Below the pieces are notes generated by a model. That model was not told where the DNA came from. It saw only the letters and a list, made by a program, of their open reading frames with translations, and searched no databases. 5,134 nucleotides of DNA from Ilumatobacter sp. (GTDB taxonomy: Bacteria > Actinomycetota > Acidimicrobiia > Acidimicrobiales > Ilumatobacteraceae): assembly GCA_029263275.1 (NCBI GenBank), contig JAJCXU010000177.1, positions 1 through 5,134 on the forward strand, read 5' to 3'. Both the position numbers and the translations under genes were made by a program. Shown in pieces: positions 1-5,134 of this stretch (position 1 is its first letter; each line of letters begins with the position of its first letter).

Positions 1-1
1 G

Positions 2-244
2 TACGCGCGCACACTTGCCGCGTCAACGGGCCCGCTGGCCGTCGCCACGACCAAGCAGCAGATCGCCGACGACCTGCTGCGCCATGATCCGGCTCAGTCG
101 GTGCACGACTCGATTCGACTCCTCGATGTGGCGATGCGAACCGCCGAATACGCCGAGGGCATCGCTGCGCTTCGGGAAAAGCGGCCGCCGAATTTCTCGA
201 CCGATCAGGACGACAGCGCGGCGATCACGTCAGACGGCGCTTGA
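2..244 (+). CDS. Enoyl-CoA hydratase/isomerase family protein, C-terminal part (5' end outside window)
   Basis: This is the last 80 codons of a crotonase-fold protein, read from the first complete codon in the frame that ends at the TGA at 242-244. The stretch beginning [20 protein letters not shown], followed by a helix and an [18 protein letters not shown] ending, matches the C-terminal helical region of enoyl-CoA hydratases/isomerases. There the EG..A..EKRPP.F motif closes the conserved domain. Such enzymes hydrate or isomerise acyl-CoA thioesters in the cytoplasm, for example in beta-oxidation or amino-acid breakdown. The catalytic oxyanion-hole region lies upstream of the window, so the substrate cannot be judged. 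After the RPPNF motif (fragment residues 61-65) there is a polar tail of 15 residues, most of which is encoded in DNA that also encodes the end of the convergent VOC gene. The family call is firm; the exact reaction is open. Confidence 0.85.
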   Translation, partial: YARTLAASTGPLAVATTKQQIADDLLRHDPAQSVHDSIRLLDVAMRTAEYAEGIAALREKRPPNFSTDQDDSAAITSDGA

Positions 245-672
245 ACCAATTCGATCAACACACCCTCGCCAGAACGCGGCGCGGCCTCATTCCCCTTCGG
301 GTGGACGAAACAGACGTCATGGCCTGAGGCTCCCTTGCGGATGCCGCCGGGCGTGAACCTCATGCCCTGTTCGGTCAACCAGGCAACCGCGGCCTCGAGG
401 TCGTCGATCCACAGACCGACGTGATTGAGCGTGGGGACATGCACCTTGGGCGACACCTCGGGATCGAGCGGCTGCATGAGGTCGATTTCAACGGCATGCG
501 GGCCGGTGCCGAGTTGGAGGATGTCTTCATCCACGTTCTCGGACTCGCTGACGTAGTCACCCACCTTGCTGACACCGAACAATCCCGTCCACAAGCCAGA
601 CAGCGCGGACTTTTCCAGACCGCCGATGGCGATCTGTTGGATACCGAGCACGTTGAAGGGGCGTTCTGCCAT
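205..672 (-). CDS. VOC-superfamily protein (glyoxalase / methylmalonyl-CoA epimerase-like)
   Basis: The predicted protein has 155 residues, a usual size for a two-module vicinal-oxygen-chelate protein. The first beta-alpha-beta module starts with [17 protein letters not shown] (residues 6-22) and closes with [10 protein letters not shown] (59-68). The second starts with [21 protein letters not shown] (79-99), continues through [19 protein letters not shown], and closes with [10 protein letters not shown] (137-146). Likely metal-ligand positions are E62, H84 and E141; the position that is His in the first strand of methylmalonyl-CoA epimerases is Gln13 here. VOC enzymes include epimerases, glyoxalases and dioxygenases, so no single reaction can be assigned. 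The neighbouring enoyl-CoA hydratase would fit acyl-CoA metabolism, but that is only context. I chose the ATG at 670-672 because the fold begins a few residues later; an upstream in-frame ATG at 789 would add 39 residues without VOC character. The 3' end overlaps the convergent hydratase by 40 bases. Confidence 0.85.
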   Translation of the reverse strand: MAERPFNVLGIQQIAIGGLEKSALSGLWTGLFGVSKVGDYVSESENVDEDILQLGTGPHAVEIDLMQPLDPEVSPKVHVPTLNHVGLWIDDLEAAVAWLTEQGMRFTPGGIRKGASGHDVCFVHPKGNEAAPRSGEGVLIELVQAPSDVIAALSS

Positions 673-678
673 ACCCCG

Positions 679-684
679 ATGTTG
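679..684 (-). promoter_or_regulatory. Possible weak -10 element (CAACAT) for the VOC gene
   Basis: Read on the minus strand, CAACAT is followed by six bases (CGGGGT) and then the VOC start codon at 672. It keeps the two most conserved -10 bases, A at position 2 and T at position 6, and lies where the clearer -10 elements of other genes in this window lie. If real, the transcript would be leaderless or nearly so. The GGGG just before the ATG is too close to be a good Shine-Dalgarno sequence. The match is weak and no -35 was recognised. Confidence 0.2.
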
Positions 685-709
685 GCAGCTGTACCTCGGC
701 GCGCGGCAA

Positions 710-823
710 TCAGTCGTGGACGCGAACCGCGGCGGGGCGCAGAACTGCGCGCTTGCGGAAGAGTCCGGCAGCGAAGCCCGACAGCACACACACCTCGGCC
801 GCAGTGAAGAAGATTGCGCTCAT
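710..823 (-). CDS. Possible 37-residue single-pass membrane peptide
   Basis: A small open frame starts at ATG 821-823 and ends at TGA 710-712, 37 bases upstream of the VOC start on the same strand. The product begins [20 protein letters not shown], a hydrophobic run (residues 3-22) long enough to cross a membrane. It is followed by a basic segment, [10 protein letters not shown], and a short polar end. Such a hydrophobic segment with a positive C-terminal flank suggests an N-out/C-in miniprotein, and roughly three quarters of its third codon positions are G or C, as in real genes here. Against it: there is no good ribosome-binding site, only a weak CGAAAT upstream, and I know no family it belongs to. 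In GC-rich DNA an open frame this long is common by chance. If real it could be co-transcribed with the VOC gene. This is a tentative call. Confidence 0.25.
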   Translation of the reverse strand: MSAIFFTAAEVCVLSGFAAGLFRKRAVLRPAAVRVHD

Positions 824-834
824 GCCATCATTTC

Positions 835-851
835 GGCACGGTCGACGTGCC
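835..851. promoter_or_regulatory. Inverted repeat in the divergent intergenic region, possible operator
   Basis: GGCACG and CGTGCC form perfect six-base arms around a five-base centre (GTCGA), between the leftward genes and the rightward UbiB-family gene. A second, shorter pair, TTGAC at 854-858 and GTCAA at 869-873, lies just to its right. A dimeric regulator acting on one or both directions could bind here. Arms of this length occur by chance every few kilobases, so position is the main support. Confidence 0.2.
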
Positions 852-904
852 ACTTGACTCACGATTCCGTCAACCTCCGCGATGCTCCCTCCTCGGGTTT
901 CCGG

Positions 905-910
905 CATCAT
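905..910 (+). promoter_or_regulatory. Possible -10 element (CATCAT) for the UbiB-family gene
   Basis: CATCAT matches the -10 consensus TATAAT at four of six bases, including A2 and T6, and is separated from the ATG at 917 by six bases (TGGTGC). This is the spacing seen at the clearer leaderless starts in this window. There is no Shine-Dalgarno sequence before the ATG, which agrees with a leaderless transcript. No convincing -35 was seen; TTGACT at 854-859 is too far upstream to pair with it. Confidence 0.3.
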
Positions 911-916
911 TGGTGC

Positions 917-2545
917 ATGTCGACTCCCTCCGACTCCGCTGCTCCCCCGACGGGTGGGGCTGATCGAAGGTGGGCGGCCTTCACCGAGGTCGGCCCGTGG
1001 GTACTCCAGCGCGACGACGTGCGCTGGCTCGACCTCGCCGAGACGCTTCGAGCTGCAGCCCAAGCCGAGGTCCCGCAGCTGACCAAACCGTCGAAGTTGC
1101 CTCCAGGCGCTCGTGTGATCACCGTGTCATCGCACCTGGGTCGTGCCGTGCTGCCGTGGTTAGCCCAGAAGCGGCGCGGCGCGTTCGACACCGCCGAGGC
1201 GAGCCGCTCCGTGATCTCGCGCCGTCTACGCGAAGCCGCCGAACACCTCGGGCCCACGTACATCAAGCTGGGACAGATCATCTCCTCCGGCGAAGGCCTC
1301 TTCCCAGCCGAGCTGGTCGACGAGTTCAAGAAGTGTCGCGACCAGGTTCCTGCCGAGCCGTTCGACGTCGTGCGGCTCACGGTCGAGCAGGACCTCGGCG
1401 CCCGGCTCGAGGACGTGTTCTCATCCTTCGACGAAACCGCGCTGGCCGCTGCGTCGATTGCTCAGGTGCACGCCGCGACGCTGATCACCGGGGAGAACGT
1501 CGTCGTCAAGGTGCAACGCCCCTCGGTCTCGCAGTTCGTCCGCAAGGACCTCCGCGTCATGGCCTGGCTCGCCCCGCATCTCGTTGGCCGCATTCCCGTC
1601 GCAGCGCTCGCCAACCCGCCGTCGCTCGTCGAACTGTTCGCCGAGACCATTGTCGAGGAACTCGACTTCCGAATGGAAGCGGCCAACATGCTCGACGTGG
1701 CAGCGATGCTGCACGACCTCGATCAGGATCGGTACGTCGTGCCTCGCCCCCACCCGACCTTGGTGACGCGTCGGGTGCTCGTGATGGAGCGCGTGTACGG
1801 CTTCAACTTCGACGACGTGGCTGGCATGCAAGACGCTGGCATCGACACCGAAGACGTGGTGCGCACCGCGATGGTCGCGTTCATGGAAGGCGCTGTGGTC
1901 GAGGGCATCTTCCACGGCGATCTCCACGGCGGCAACCTGTTCGTACTCGAAGACGGACGAACCGCCCTGCTCGACTACGGCATCGTCGGGCGCCTCAGCG
2001 GACCCCGCCGGAACGCCTTCTTGCGGTTGATGCTCAGCGCCACGACCAATGACATCAAGGGCCAGATGGCGGCACTGCGCGACCTGGGCGCACTCCCCGC
2101 CGACACCGACCTCGATGCGGTCATCACTGATCTGCGGCTCGACCAAGAGGTCATCGACCCCACAACGCTCACCGGTGAGGAGATGATCACCGAGGTGCAG
2201 CGCGTGGTCAAGGCGCTGCTCGGCTACGGCGCCAAGCTCCCGAAAGAGCTCATGCTCTATGTGAAGAACCTCGTCTTCCTGGATGGCGCCATCGCTCGAC
2301 TGGCCCCCGACCTCGATCTGCTCGGTGAGGTCGCCAACATCTCCATGCTGTTCGCACAGAAGCACGGCGAGCGGTTGGGCCGTGAACTCGGTGTCGATCC
2401 GACCGCCGTCGAGTTCGATCTCGATGGGGTCAAGGCGAGTATGGGTCTGGACGCCAACGTGAACTCCATCACCTACAAGGAACTGCAGGAACGCCGCGCC
2501 CTGATCCAGAAGCGGATGCATGCGCACGTCGAGTCGACTCGCTGA
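917..2545 (+). CDS. UbiB/ABC1/AarF-family atypical protein kinase-like protein
   Basis: The 542-residue product carries the full UbiB signature in order: the KxGQ motif in [10 protein letters not shown] (K117-Q120), the alanine-rich AAASIAQVH loop (177-185) that replaces the kinase glycine loop, the ATP-site lysine in VVVKVQRP (K198), the ExD motif in EELDF (E248, D250), the catalytic loop HGDLHGGN (333-340) and the metal-binding DYG (353-355). All residues needed for nucleotide binding are present. Family members (UbiB, COQ8/ADCK) act as ATPases or kinases in quinone and lipid metabolism at membranes. Actinobacteria use menaquinone, so a strict ubiquinone role is unlikely and the substrate is unknown. 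The C-terminal region lacks the transmembrane hairpin of proteobacterial UbiB, so this form is probably soluble or peripheral. I chose the ATG at 917 because the upstream open frame to 566 overlaps the VOC gene and has no family character. nucS follows after 23 bases. Confidence 0.92.
   Translation: MSTPSDSAAPPTGGADRRWAAFTEVGPWVLQRDDVRWLDLAETLRAAAQAEVPQLTKPSKLPPGARVITVSSHLGRAVLPWLAQKRRGAFDTAEASRSVISRRLREAAEHLGPTYIKLGQIISSGEGLFPAELVDEFKKCRDQVPAEPFDVVRLTVEQDLGARLEDVFSSFDETALAAASIAQVHAATLITGENVVVKVQRPSVSQFVRKDLRVMAWLAPHLVGRIPVAALANPPSLVELFAETIVEELDFRMEAANMLDVAAMLHDLDQDRYVVPRPHPTLVTRRVLVMERVYGFNFDDVAGMQDAGIDTEDVVRTAMVAFMEGAVVEGIFHGDLHGGNLFVLEDGRTALLDYGIVGRLSGPRRNAFLRLMLSATTNDIKGQMAALRDLGALPADTDLDAVITDLRLDQEVIDPTTLTGEEMITEVQRVVKALLGYGAKLPKELMLYVKNLVFLDGAIARLAPDLDLLGEVANISMLFAQKHGERLGRELGVDPTAVEFDLDGVKASMGLDANVNSITYKELQERRALIQKRMHAHVESTR
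2530..2541. promoter_or_regulatory. 12-base perfect palindrome upstream of nucS
   Basis: CGAGTCGACTCG is its own reverse complement. It lies in the last codons of the UbiB-family gene, 13 bases upstream of the proposed nucS -10 hexamer, where an operator or an activator site would sit. A palindrome of this size is expected about once in a window this long, so only its position makes it notable. Confidence 0.2.
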
Positions 2546-2554
2546 TCGATGCGG

Positions 2555-2560
2555 TAGCGT
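2555..2560 (+). promoter_or_regulatory. nucS: -10 element (TAGCGT) of a likely leaderless nucS promoter
   Basis: TAGCGT fits the actinobacterial -10 pattern TANNNT and ends eight bases before the GTG start of nucS. Transcription would begin at or next to the start codon, which explains the missing Shine-Dalgarno sequence. It lies in the 23-base gap after the UbiB-family gene, so nucS could be transcribed separately as well as by read-through. Confidence 0.5.
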
Positions 2561-2568
2561 CGCCTCCC

Positions 2569-3252
2569 GTGCGTCTGGTCATTGCCCGCTGTTCCGTCGA
2601 CTATGCCGGCAAGCTCGCCGCCCACCTTCCCGAGGCCAACCGCCTGATCATGGTGAAGGCCGACGGCTGCGTCGCGATTCATGCCGACGGCGGCGCGTAC
2701 AAGCCGCTGAACTGGATGAATGCACCGAACAAGGTAGTCGAGGAGCAGGACGACGAGGCCGAGGGCGGTGGCCATCGCTGGATCGTCACGAACCCGAAGA
2801 AGGAGACGTTGACCATCACGCTCCATGAGGTGCTCAGCGATTCCGACCATGAACTGGGAACTGATCCCGGCTTGCAGAAGGACGGCGTCGAGGCGCATCT
2901 CCAGGAGCTGCTGGCAGCGAGCCCTGCCGCCATCGAGGACGGGCTCACACTCGTGCGGCGTGAATATCCCACCGCCATTGGTCCAATCGACCTCGTGTGC
3001 CGGGATGAGGCCGACACCGTGGTTGCCGTCGAGGTCAAGCGACGGGGCGAGATCGACGGTGTCGAACAGCTCACTCGCTACATCGAGCGCCTCAAGCTCG
3101 ACTCGTCACTCGGTGAGATCCGCGGCGTGTTTGTCGCGCAAGTCGTCAAGCCGCAGGCCAAGGTGCTGGCGGAGTCACGCGGTTTCACGTGGGTTGAAGT
3201 CGATTACGACGAACTCCGAGGCATGAAGCCAGACGAACTCCGCCTGTTCTGA
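2569..3252 (+). CDS. nucS: Mismatch-specific endonuclease NucS (EndoMS)
   Basis: The 227-residue product begins [20 protein letters not shown] and contains [11 protein letters not shown] and AYKPLNWM, the hallmark N-terminal domain of actinobacterial NucS, close to the M. tuberculosis protein in sequence and length. Residues 1 to about 100 form the DNA-binding, dimerising beta domain. Residues from about 105 form the RecB-like nuclease with active-site D141 (GPIDLV), E155 and K157 (VEVKRRG) and the following VEQLTRY (Q167). NucS makes double-strand cuts at mispaired bases such as G:T and supplies mismatch repair in Actinobacteria lacking MutS/MutL. The protein ends in ELRLF (223-227), which resembles a sliding-clamp-binding peptide and fits the reported clamp dependence of the family. 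An acidic, glycine-rich loop ([11 protein letters not shown], 58-68) interrupts the DNA-binding domain. The start is GTG, set by family alignment and by the -10 element eight bases upstream. Confidence 0.97.
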   Translation: MRLVIARCSVDYAGKLAAHLPEANRLIMVKADGCVAIHADGGAYKPLNWMNAPNKVVEEQDDEAEGGGHRWIVTNPKKETLTITLHEVLSDSDHELGTDPGLQKDGVEAHLQELLAASPAAIEDGLTLVRREYPTAIGPIDLVCRDEADTVVAVEVKRRGEIDGVEQLTRYIERLKLDSSLGEIRGVFVAQVVKPQAKVLAESRGFTWVEVDYDELRGMKPDELRLF

Positions 3253-3274
3253 CGTCGCGTACACGCGTCCTCTG

Positions 3275-3898
3275 TCAACACGGTGCTCCAGGCCAATCCT
3301 GTGCAGCGACCACGCGATAGACGATGCCGTCGTCGACGAACGCACTGCCGTCAGCGGCCGTCTCGAAGAGTTCGCCGACCTCGATCTCGGGAAGAATCAC
3401 GCACGCGGCGGCATCGGCCAAGGGCACCGAGACCGTGTCTGGCCATCGGATGAGCGGCGTATCCGAATCGTCGAACCCCGACTCCGGTCCGGACTCGACT
3501 GCCCGAAATCGATACGCATCGGGTAGATAGAACTCTGTCGAGCCGAGTTGAGCCCCGACGAGCGCTCGCAGGTCGACCATGTTCGTCGGCGCTGATCCAT
3601 CATCGATTGCCTGTTGCACCACGTCGACACCCTCTGCGCTCAGCGTCTGCACCCAGACGTCGGGAATCAGTTCTCCTCGGATGGCGAACTCTTCAGGTGC
3701 CGCGTGAATCACTGCTCCGTCAACGGTGACCAGCACCTCAGGAACGGCAGCGAACACCGCCTGATCGTGACCACCCTGTACATCGGACTCGACGAGCAGT
3801 ACCACCTCGGACGGCAGCGAACCCGCCTCACTTTCCCCACATCCACCGACGGCGCCCAGCGCGGCGATCACTGCAGCGGTCCGTCGTGCAGTGCCCAC
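3275..3898 (-). CDS. Putative secreted lipoprotein of unknown function
   Basis: The product of 207 residues starts [20 protein letters not shown]: a basic n-region, a short hydrophobic core and a lipobox-like VGGC with C20 as the lipidation site, so it should be exported and anchored on the outer face of the membrane. The mature part has a segment resembling actinobacterial lipoproteins I recognise only by pattern ([18 protein letters not shown], 48-64, then [21 protein letters not shown], 77-97). A C-terminal section follows with two cysteines (C166 and the final C207) that may form a disulfide. No catalytic motif was found. The GTG at 3898 is favoured over the upstream ATG at 4027, which would place 43 extra residues before the signal peptide and run across the divergent mscR start. 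A TACGGT hexamer lies six bases before this GTG. A GTG at 3904 is a close alternative. Its 3' end is 22 bases from nucS, convergent. Confidence 0.75.
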   Translation of the reverse strand: MGTARRTAAVIAALGAVGGCGESEAGSLPSEVVLLVESDVQGGHDQAVFAAVPEVLVTVDGAVIHAAPEEFAIRGELIPDVWVQTLSAEGVDVVQQAIDDGSAPTNMVDLRALVGAQLGSTEFYLPDAYRFRAVESGPESGFDDSDTPLIRWPDTVSVPLADAAACVILPEIEVGELFETAADGSAFVDDGIVYRVVAAQDWPGAPC

Positions 3899-3904
3899 CG
3901 ACAC

Positions 3905-3910
3905 ACCGTA
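3905..3910 (-). promoter_or_regulatory. -10 element (TACGGT) of the lipoprotein gene
   Basis: On the minus strand TACGGT fits TANNNT and is separated by six bases (GTGTCG) from the GTG start at 3898. No Shine-Dalgarno sequence is present, so a leaderless transcript is likely. It faces away from the mscR -10 element 33 bases further right. No clear -35 was seen; GAGACA on this strand (3935-3930) keeps four of six consensus bases but with a 19-base spacer. Confidence 0.45.
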
Positions 3911-3943
3911 CGCAAGATTCCTGTCCCATTGTCTCGGCCGCGC

Positions 3944-3949
3944 TACCGT
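3944..3949 (+). promoter_or_regulatory. mscR: -10 element (TACCGT) of the mscR operon
   Basis: TACCGT fits TANNNT and is followed after seven bases (CGGCGCC) by the mscR ATG at 3957. No ribosome-binding site precedes the ATG, so the mRNA probably starts at the start codon. This also supports 3957 over the in-frame ATG at 3891 as the true start. No recognisable -35 hexamer lies at the normal distance. Confidence 0.5.
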
Positions 3950-3956
3950 CGGCGCC

Positions 3957-5042
3957 ATGAGCCAAGAAGTACGGGGAATCATTGCCAAAGCCAAGGGCGA
4001 GCCGGTTTCTGTCGAGACCATCGTCATCCCAGATCCCGGCCCAGGTGAGGCCGTTGTCGCGATTCAGGCCTGCGGCGTCTGCCACACCGACCTCCACTAC
4101 CGCGAGGGCGGCATCAACGACGAGTTCCCGTTCTTGCTCGGCCACGAGGCCGCAGGAATCGTGGAATCCGTGGGCGAGGGCGTCACCAACGTGGTGCCCG
4201 GCGACTTCGTTGTCCTCAACTGGCGCGCTGTATGCGGCAACTGCCGCGCGTGCAAGCGTGGTGAGCCTCAGTACTGCTTCGACACCCACAACGCCGAGCA
4301 GAAGATGACGCTGACCGACGGCACCGTGTTGTCGCCGGCCCTCGGCATCGGGGCATTCTGCGAGAAGACGCTCGTCCATTCCGGCCAGTGCACCAAGGTC
4401 AACCCCGAGGCCCCCGCCACGGTGGCGGGTCTGCTCGGCTGCGGCGTGATGGCCGGCATCGGTGCCGCCATCAACACCGGCGAGGTGTCACGCGGGCAGA
4501 GCGTCGCGGTGTTCGGTTGCGGCGGCGTCGGCGACGCAGCCATTGTCGGCGCGAAGCTCGCAGGGGCATCAACGATCGTCGCGGTCGACATCGACGACCG
4601 CAAGCTCGAGTGGGCCCAGCAGTTCGGGGCGACACACACCGTCAACTCCAAAACCACCGATCCCGTCGAGTTCATCCGGTCGGTCACCGACGGCAACGGT
4701 GCCGACGTGTGCATCGAGGCAATCGGCCATCCGGCGGTCTACAAGCAGTGCTTCGAAGCTCGCGACTTGGCCGGCACCGTCGTCCTCGTCGGCGTGCCTC
4801 ATCCTGAGATGACCGTGGAACTGCCGTTCATCGAGATCTTCGGTCGTGGCGGCTCGCTCAAGTCGTCGTGGTACGGCGACTGCCTGCCCGAGCGCGACTT
4901 CCCAATGCTCATCGACTTGTACCTCCAGGGGCGCCTCGATCTCGGCGGCTTCGTCTCTGAGACGATCACACTCGACGACGTCGAAGAGGCGTTCCACAAG
5001 ATGGAGAGCGGCGACGTCCTGCGCTCCGTGGTGGTGCTGTGA
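3957..5042 (+). CDS. mscR: S-(hydroxymethyl)mycothiol dehydrogenase / S-nitrosomycothiol reductase
   Basis: The 361-residue product is a zinc-dependent, NAD-linked medium-chain dehydrogenase very close to M. tuberculosis MscR along its whole length. Catalytic zinc ligands are C42 (CGVCHTDL), H63-E64 (GHEAAG) and C162 (LLGCGVMAG). Structural zinc is held by C93, C96, C99 and C107 ([15 protein letters not shown]). The Rossmann loop is GCGGVG (187-192), with D211 as the NAD-selecting acid. Signature stretches are [31 protein letters not shown] and [10 protein letters not shown]. The enzyme oxidises the adduct of formaldehyde and mycothiol to S-formylmycothiol and, in the reverse sense, reduces S-nitrosomycothiol, protecting the cytoplasm from formaldehyde and nitric oxide. 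Its presence implies mycothiol synthesis elsewhere in the genome. The start at 3957 gives the family's MSQ.VRG.IA beginning. The stop overlaps the start of a metallo-hydrolase gene, so the two form an operon. Confidence 0.95.
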   Translation: MSQEVRGIIAKAKGEPVSVETIVIPDPGPGEAVVAIQACGVCHTDLHYREGGINDEFPFLLGHEAAGIVESVGEGVTNVVPGDFVVLNWRAVCGNCRACKRGEPQYCFDTHNAEQKMTLTDGTVLSPALGIGAFCEKTLVHSGQCTKVNPEAPATVAGLLGCGVMAGIGAAINTGEVSRGQSVAVFGCGGVGDAAIVGAKLAGASTIVAVDIDDRKLEWAQQFGATHTVNSKTTDPVEFIRSVTDGNGADVCIEAIGHPAVYKQCFEARDLAGTVVLVGVPHPEMTVELPFIEIFGRGGSLKSSWYGDCLPERDFPMLIDLYLQGRLDLGGFVSETITLDDVEEAFHKMESGDVLRSVVVL

Positions 5043-5134
5043 CGATCGAACTCGTCACGACCGACGGCATCTTCGCGCTCGACGGCGGCGAGTGGGAGGT
5101 CACCAACAACATCTGGCTCGTCGGCGACGACAAG
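5039..5134 (+). CDS. MBL-fold metallo-hydrolase, N-terminal part (3' end outside window)
   Basis: Thirty-two codons are visible, from a GTG whose last two bases are part of the mscR stop codon (GTGA overlap), up to the window edge. The product begins (M)[20 protein letters not shown], then [10 protein letters not shown]. This is how the first two beta strands of metallo-beta-lactamase-fold hydrolases look, NN.WLVGD being the typical second strand. The metal-binding HxHxDH motif would lie beyond the window, so activity cannot be confirmed. In other Actinobacteria a gene of this type also sits beside mscR, as I recall for Rv2260 in mycobacteria. A role in hydrolysing S-formylmycothiol to formate and mycothiol would complete the pathway, but that is inference. 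There is no Shine-Dalgarno sequence; translation is probably coupled to mscR. Confidence 0.75.
   Translation, partial: MTIELVTTDGIFALDGGEWEVTNNIWLVGDDK

Noticed and set aside
854..886. TTGACT at 854 as the -35 of a promoter for the UbiB-family gene
   Set aside because: No acceptable -10 hexamer lies 16-19 bases downstream, and the better -10-like CATCAT is far too distant to pair with it.
566..916. In-frame N-terminal extension of the UbiB-family gene back to ATG 566
   Set aside because: The extra 117 residues overlap the start of the opposite-strand VOC gene, have no family similarity and unusual composition. The ATG at 917 has a -10-like hexamer in the right place.
970..2052. 360-codon open frame on the plus strand in another frame of the UbiB-family gene
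   Set aside because: The product is an arginine- and proline-rich low-complexity sequence typical of out-of-frame reading of high-GC DNA.
1421..2527. 368-codon open frame on the minus strand inside the UbiB-family gene
   Set aside because: It is an antisense shadow of a strongly conserved gene, rich in His, Val and Asp from complementary GC-rich codons, with no recognisable domain.
3253..3274. Possible bidirectional terminator between nucS and the lipoprotein gene
   Set aside because: Only a short CGCG-TACA-CGCG hairpin (3256-3267) is present, with a four-base stem and no U tract, which is too weak to call a terminator.
3891..3956. Upstream ATG 3891 as the start of mscR
   Set aside because: The family starts at the MSQ.VRG sequence encoded from 3957, and the proposed promoter lies inside the extra segment.
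3899..4027. Upstream ATG 4027 as the start of the lipoprotein gene
   Set aside because: It would bury the signal peptide 43 residues inside the protein and overlap the coding start of mscR. The GTG at 3898 follows a -10 element and puts the signal peptide at the N-terminus.
1..5134. tRNA, rRNA, CRISPR array, insertion sequence or other mobile element
   Set aside because: I saw no regularly spaced direct repeats, transposase or integrase motifs, or cloverleaf-type sequences; nearly all the DNA is accounted for by ordinary protein-coding genes.

Overview
The window is high-GC, densely coding chromosomal DNA. Two genes point to Actinobacteria: a NucS/EndoMS mismatch endonuclease of the actinobacterial type and a mycothiol-dependent formaldehyde dehydrogenase (MscR). 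Mycothiol is the actinobacterial substitute for glutathione. Starts preceded directly by -10-like hexamers, and a lipoprotein resembling unnamed families I associate with Acidimicrobiia, make an Ilumatobacter-like acidimicrobial lineage a reasonable guess. That rank is inference, not something the sequence proves.

Layout, left to right. (1) Positions 2-244, + strand: the C-terminal end of an enoyl-CoA hydratase/isomerase whose beginning lies outside the window. (2) 205-672, - strand: a VOC-superfamily (glyoxalase/epimerase-like) protein, converging on the hydratase with a 40-base tail-to-tail overlap. (3) 673-916: a divergent intergenic stretch with a possible 37-residue membrane peptide on the - strand and a small inverted repeat. 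(4) 917-2545, + strand: a complete UbiB/ABC1/AarF-family atypical kinase. (5) 2569-3252, + strand: nucS, 23 bases after the kinase and with its own likely leaderless promoter. (6) 3275-3898, - strand: a small secreted lipoprotein of unknown function, convergent with nucS. (7) 3899-3956: a 58-base divergent promoter region with two back-to-back -10 elements. (8) 3957-5042, + strand: mscR, S-(hydroxymethyl)mycothiol dehydrogenase / S-nitrosomycothiol reductase. (9) 5039-5134, + strand: the start of a metallo-beta-lactamase-fold hydrolase, joined to mscR by a GTGA stop/start overlap and cut by the window edge.

The genes fall into mostly independent units: acyl-CoA metabolism at the left, a membrane/quinone-type kinase, replication-error repair, a cell-surface lipoprotein, and a two-gene formaldehyde/nitrosative-stress detoxification operon at the right. 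In the latter the dehydrogenase would make S-formylmycothiol and the hydrolase is a plausible next step. I found no mobile element, CRISPR array, RNA gene or phage feature, and no clear new biological system. The most distinctive pattern is the repeated -10 hexamer placed 6-8 bases before start codons, which suggests that leaderless transcription is common here.
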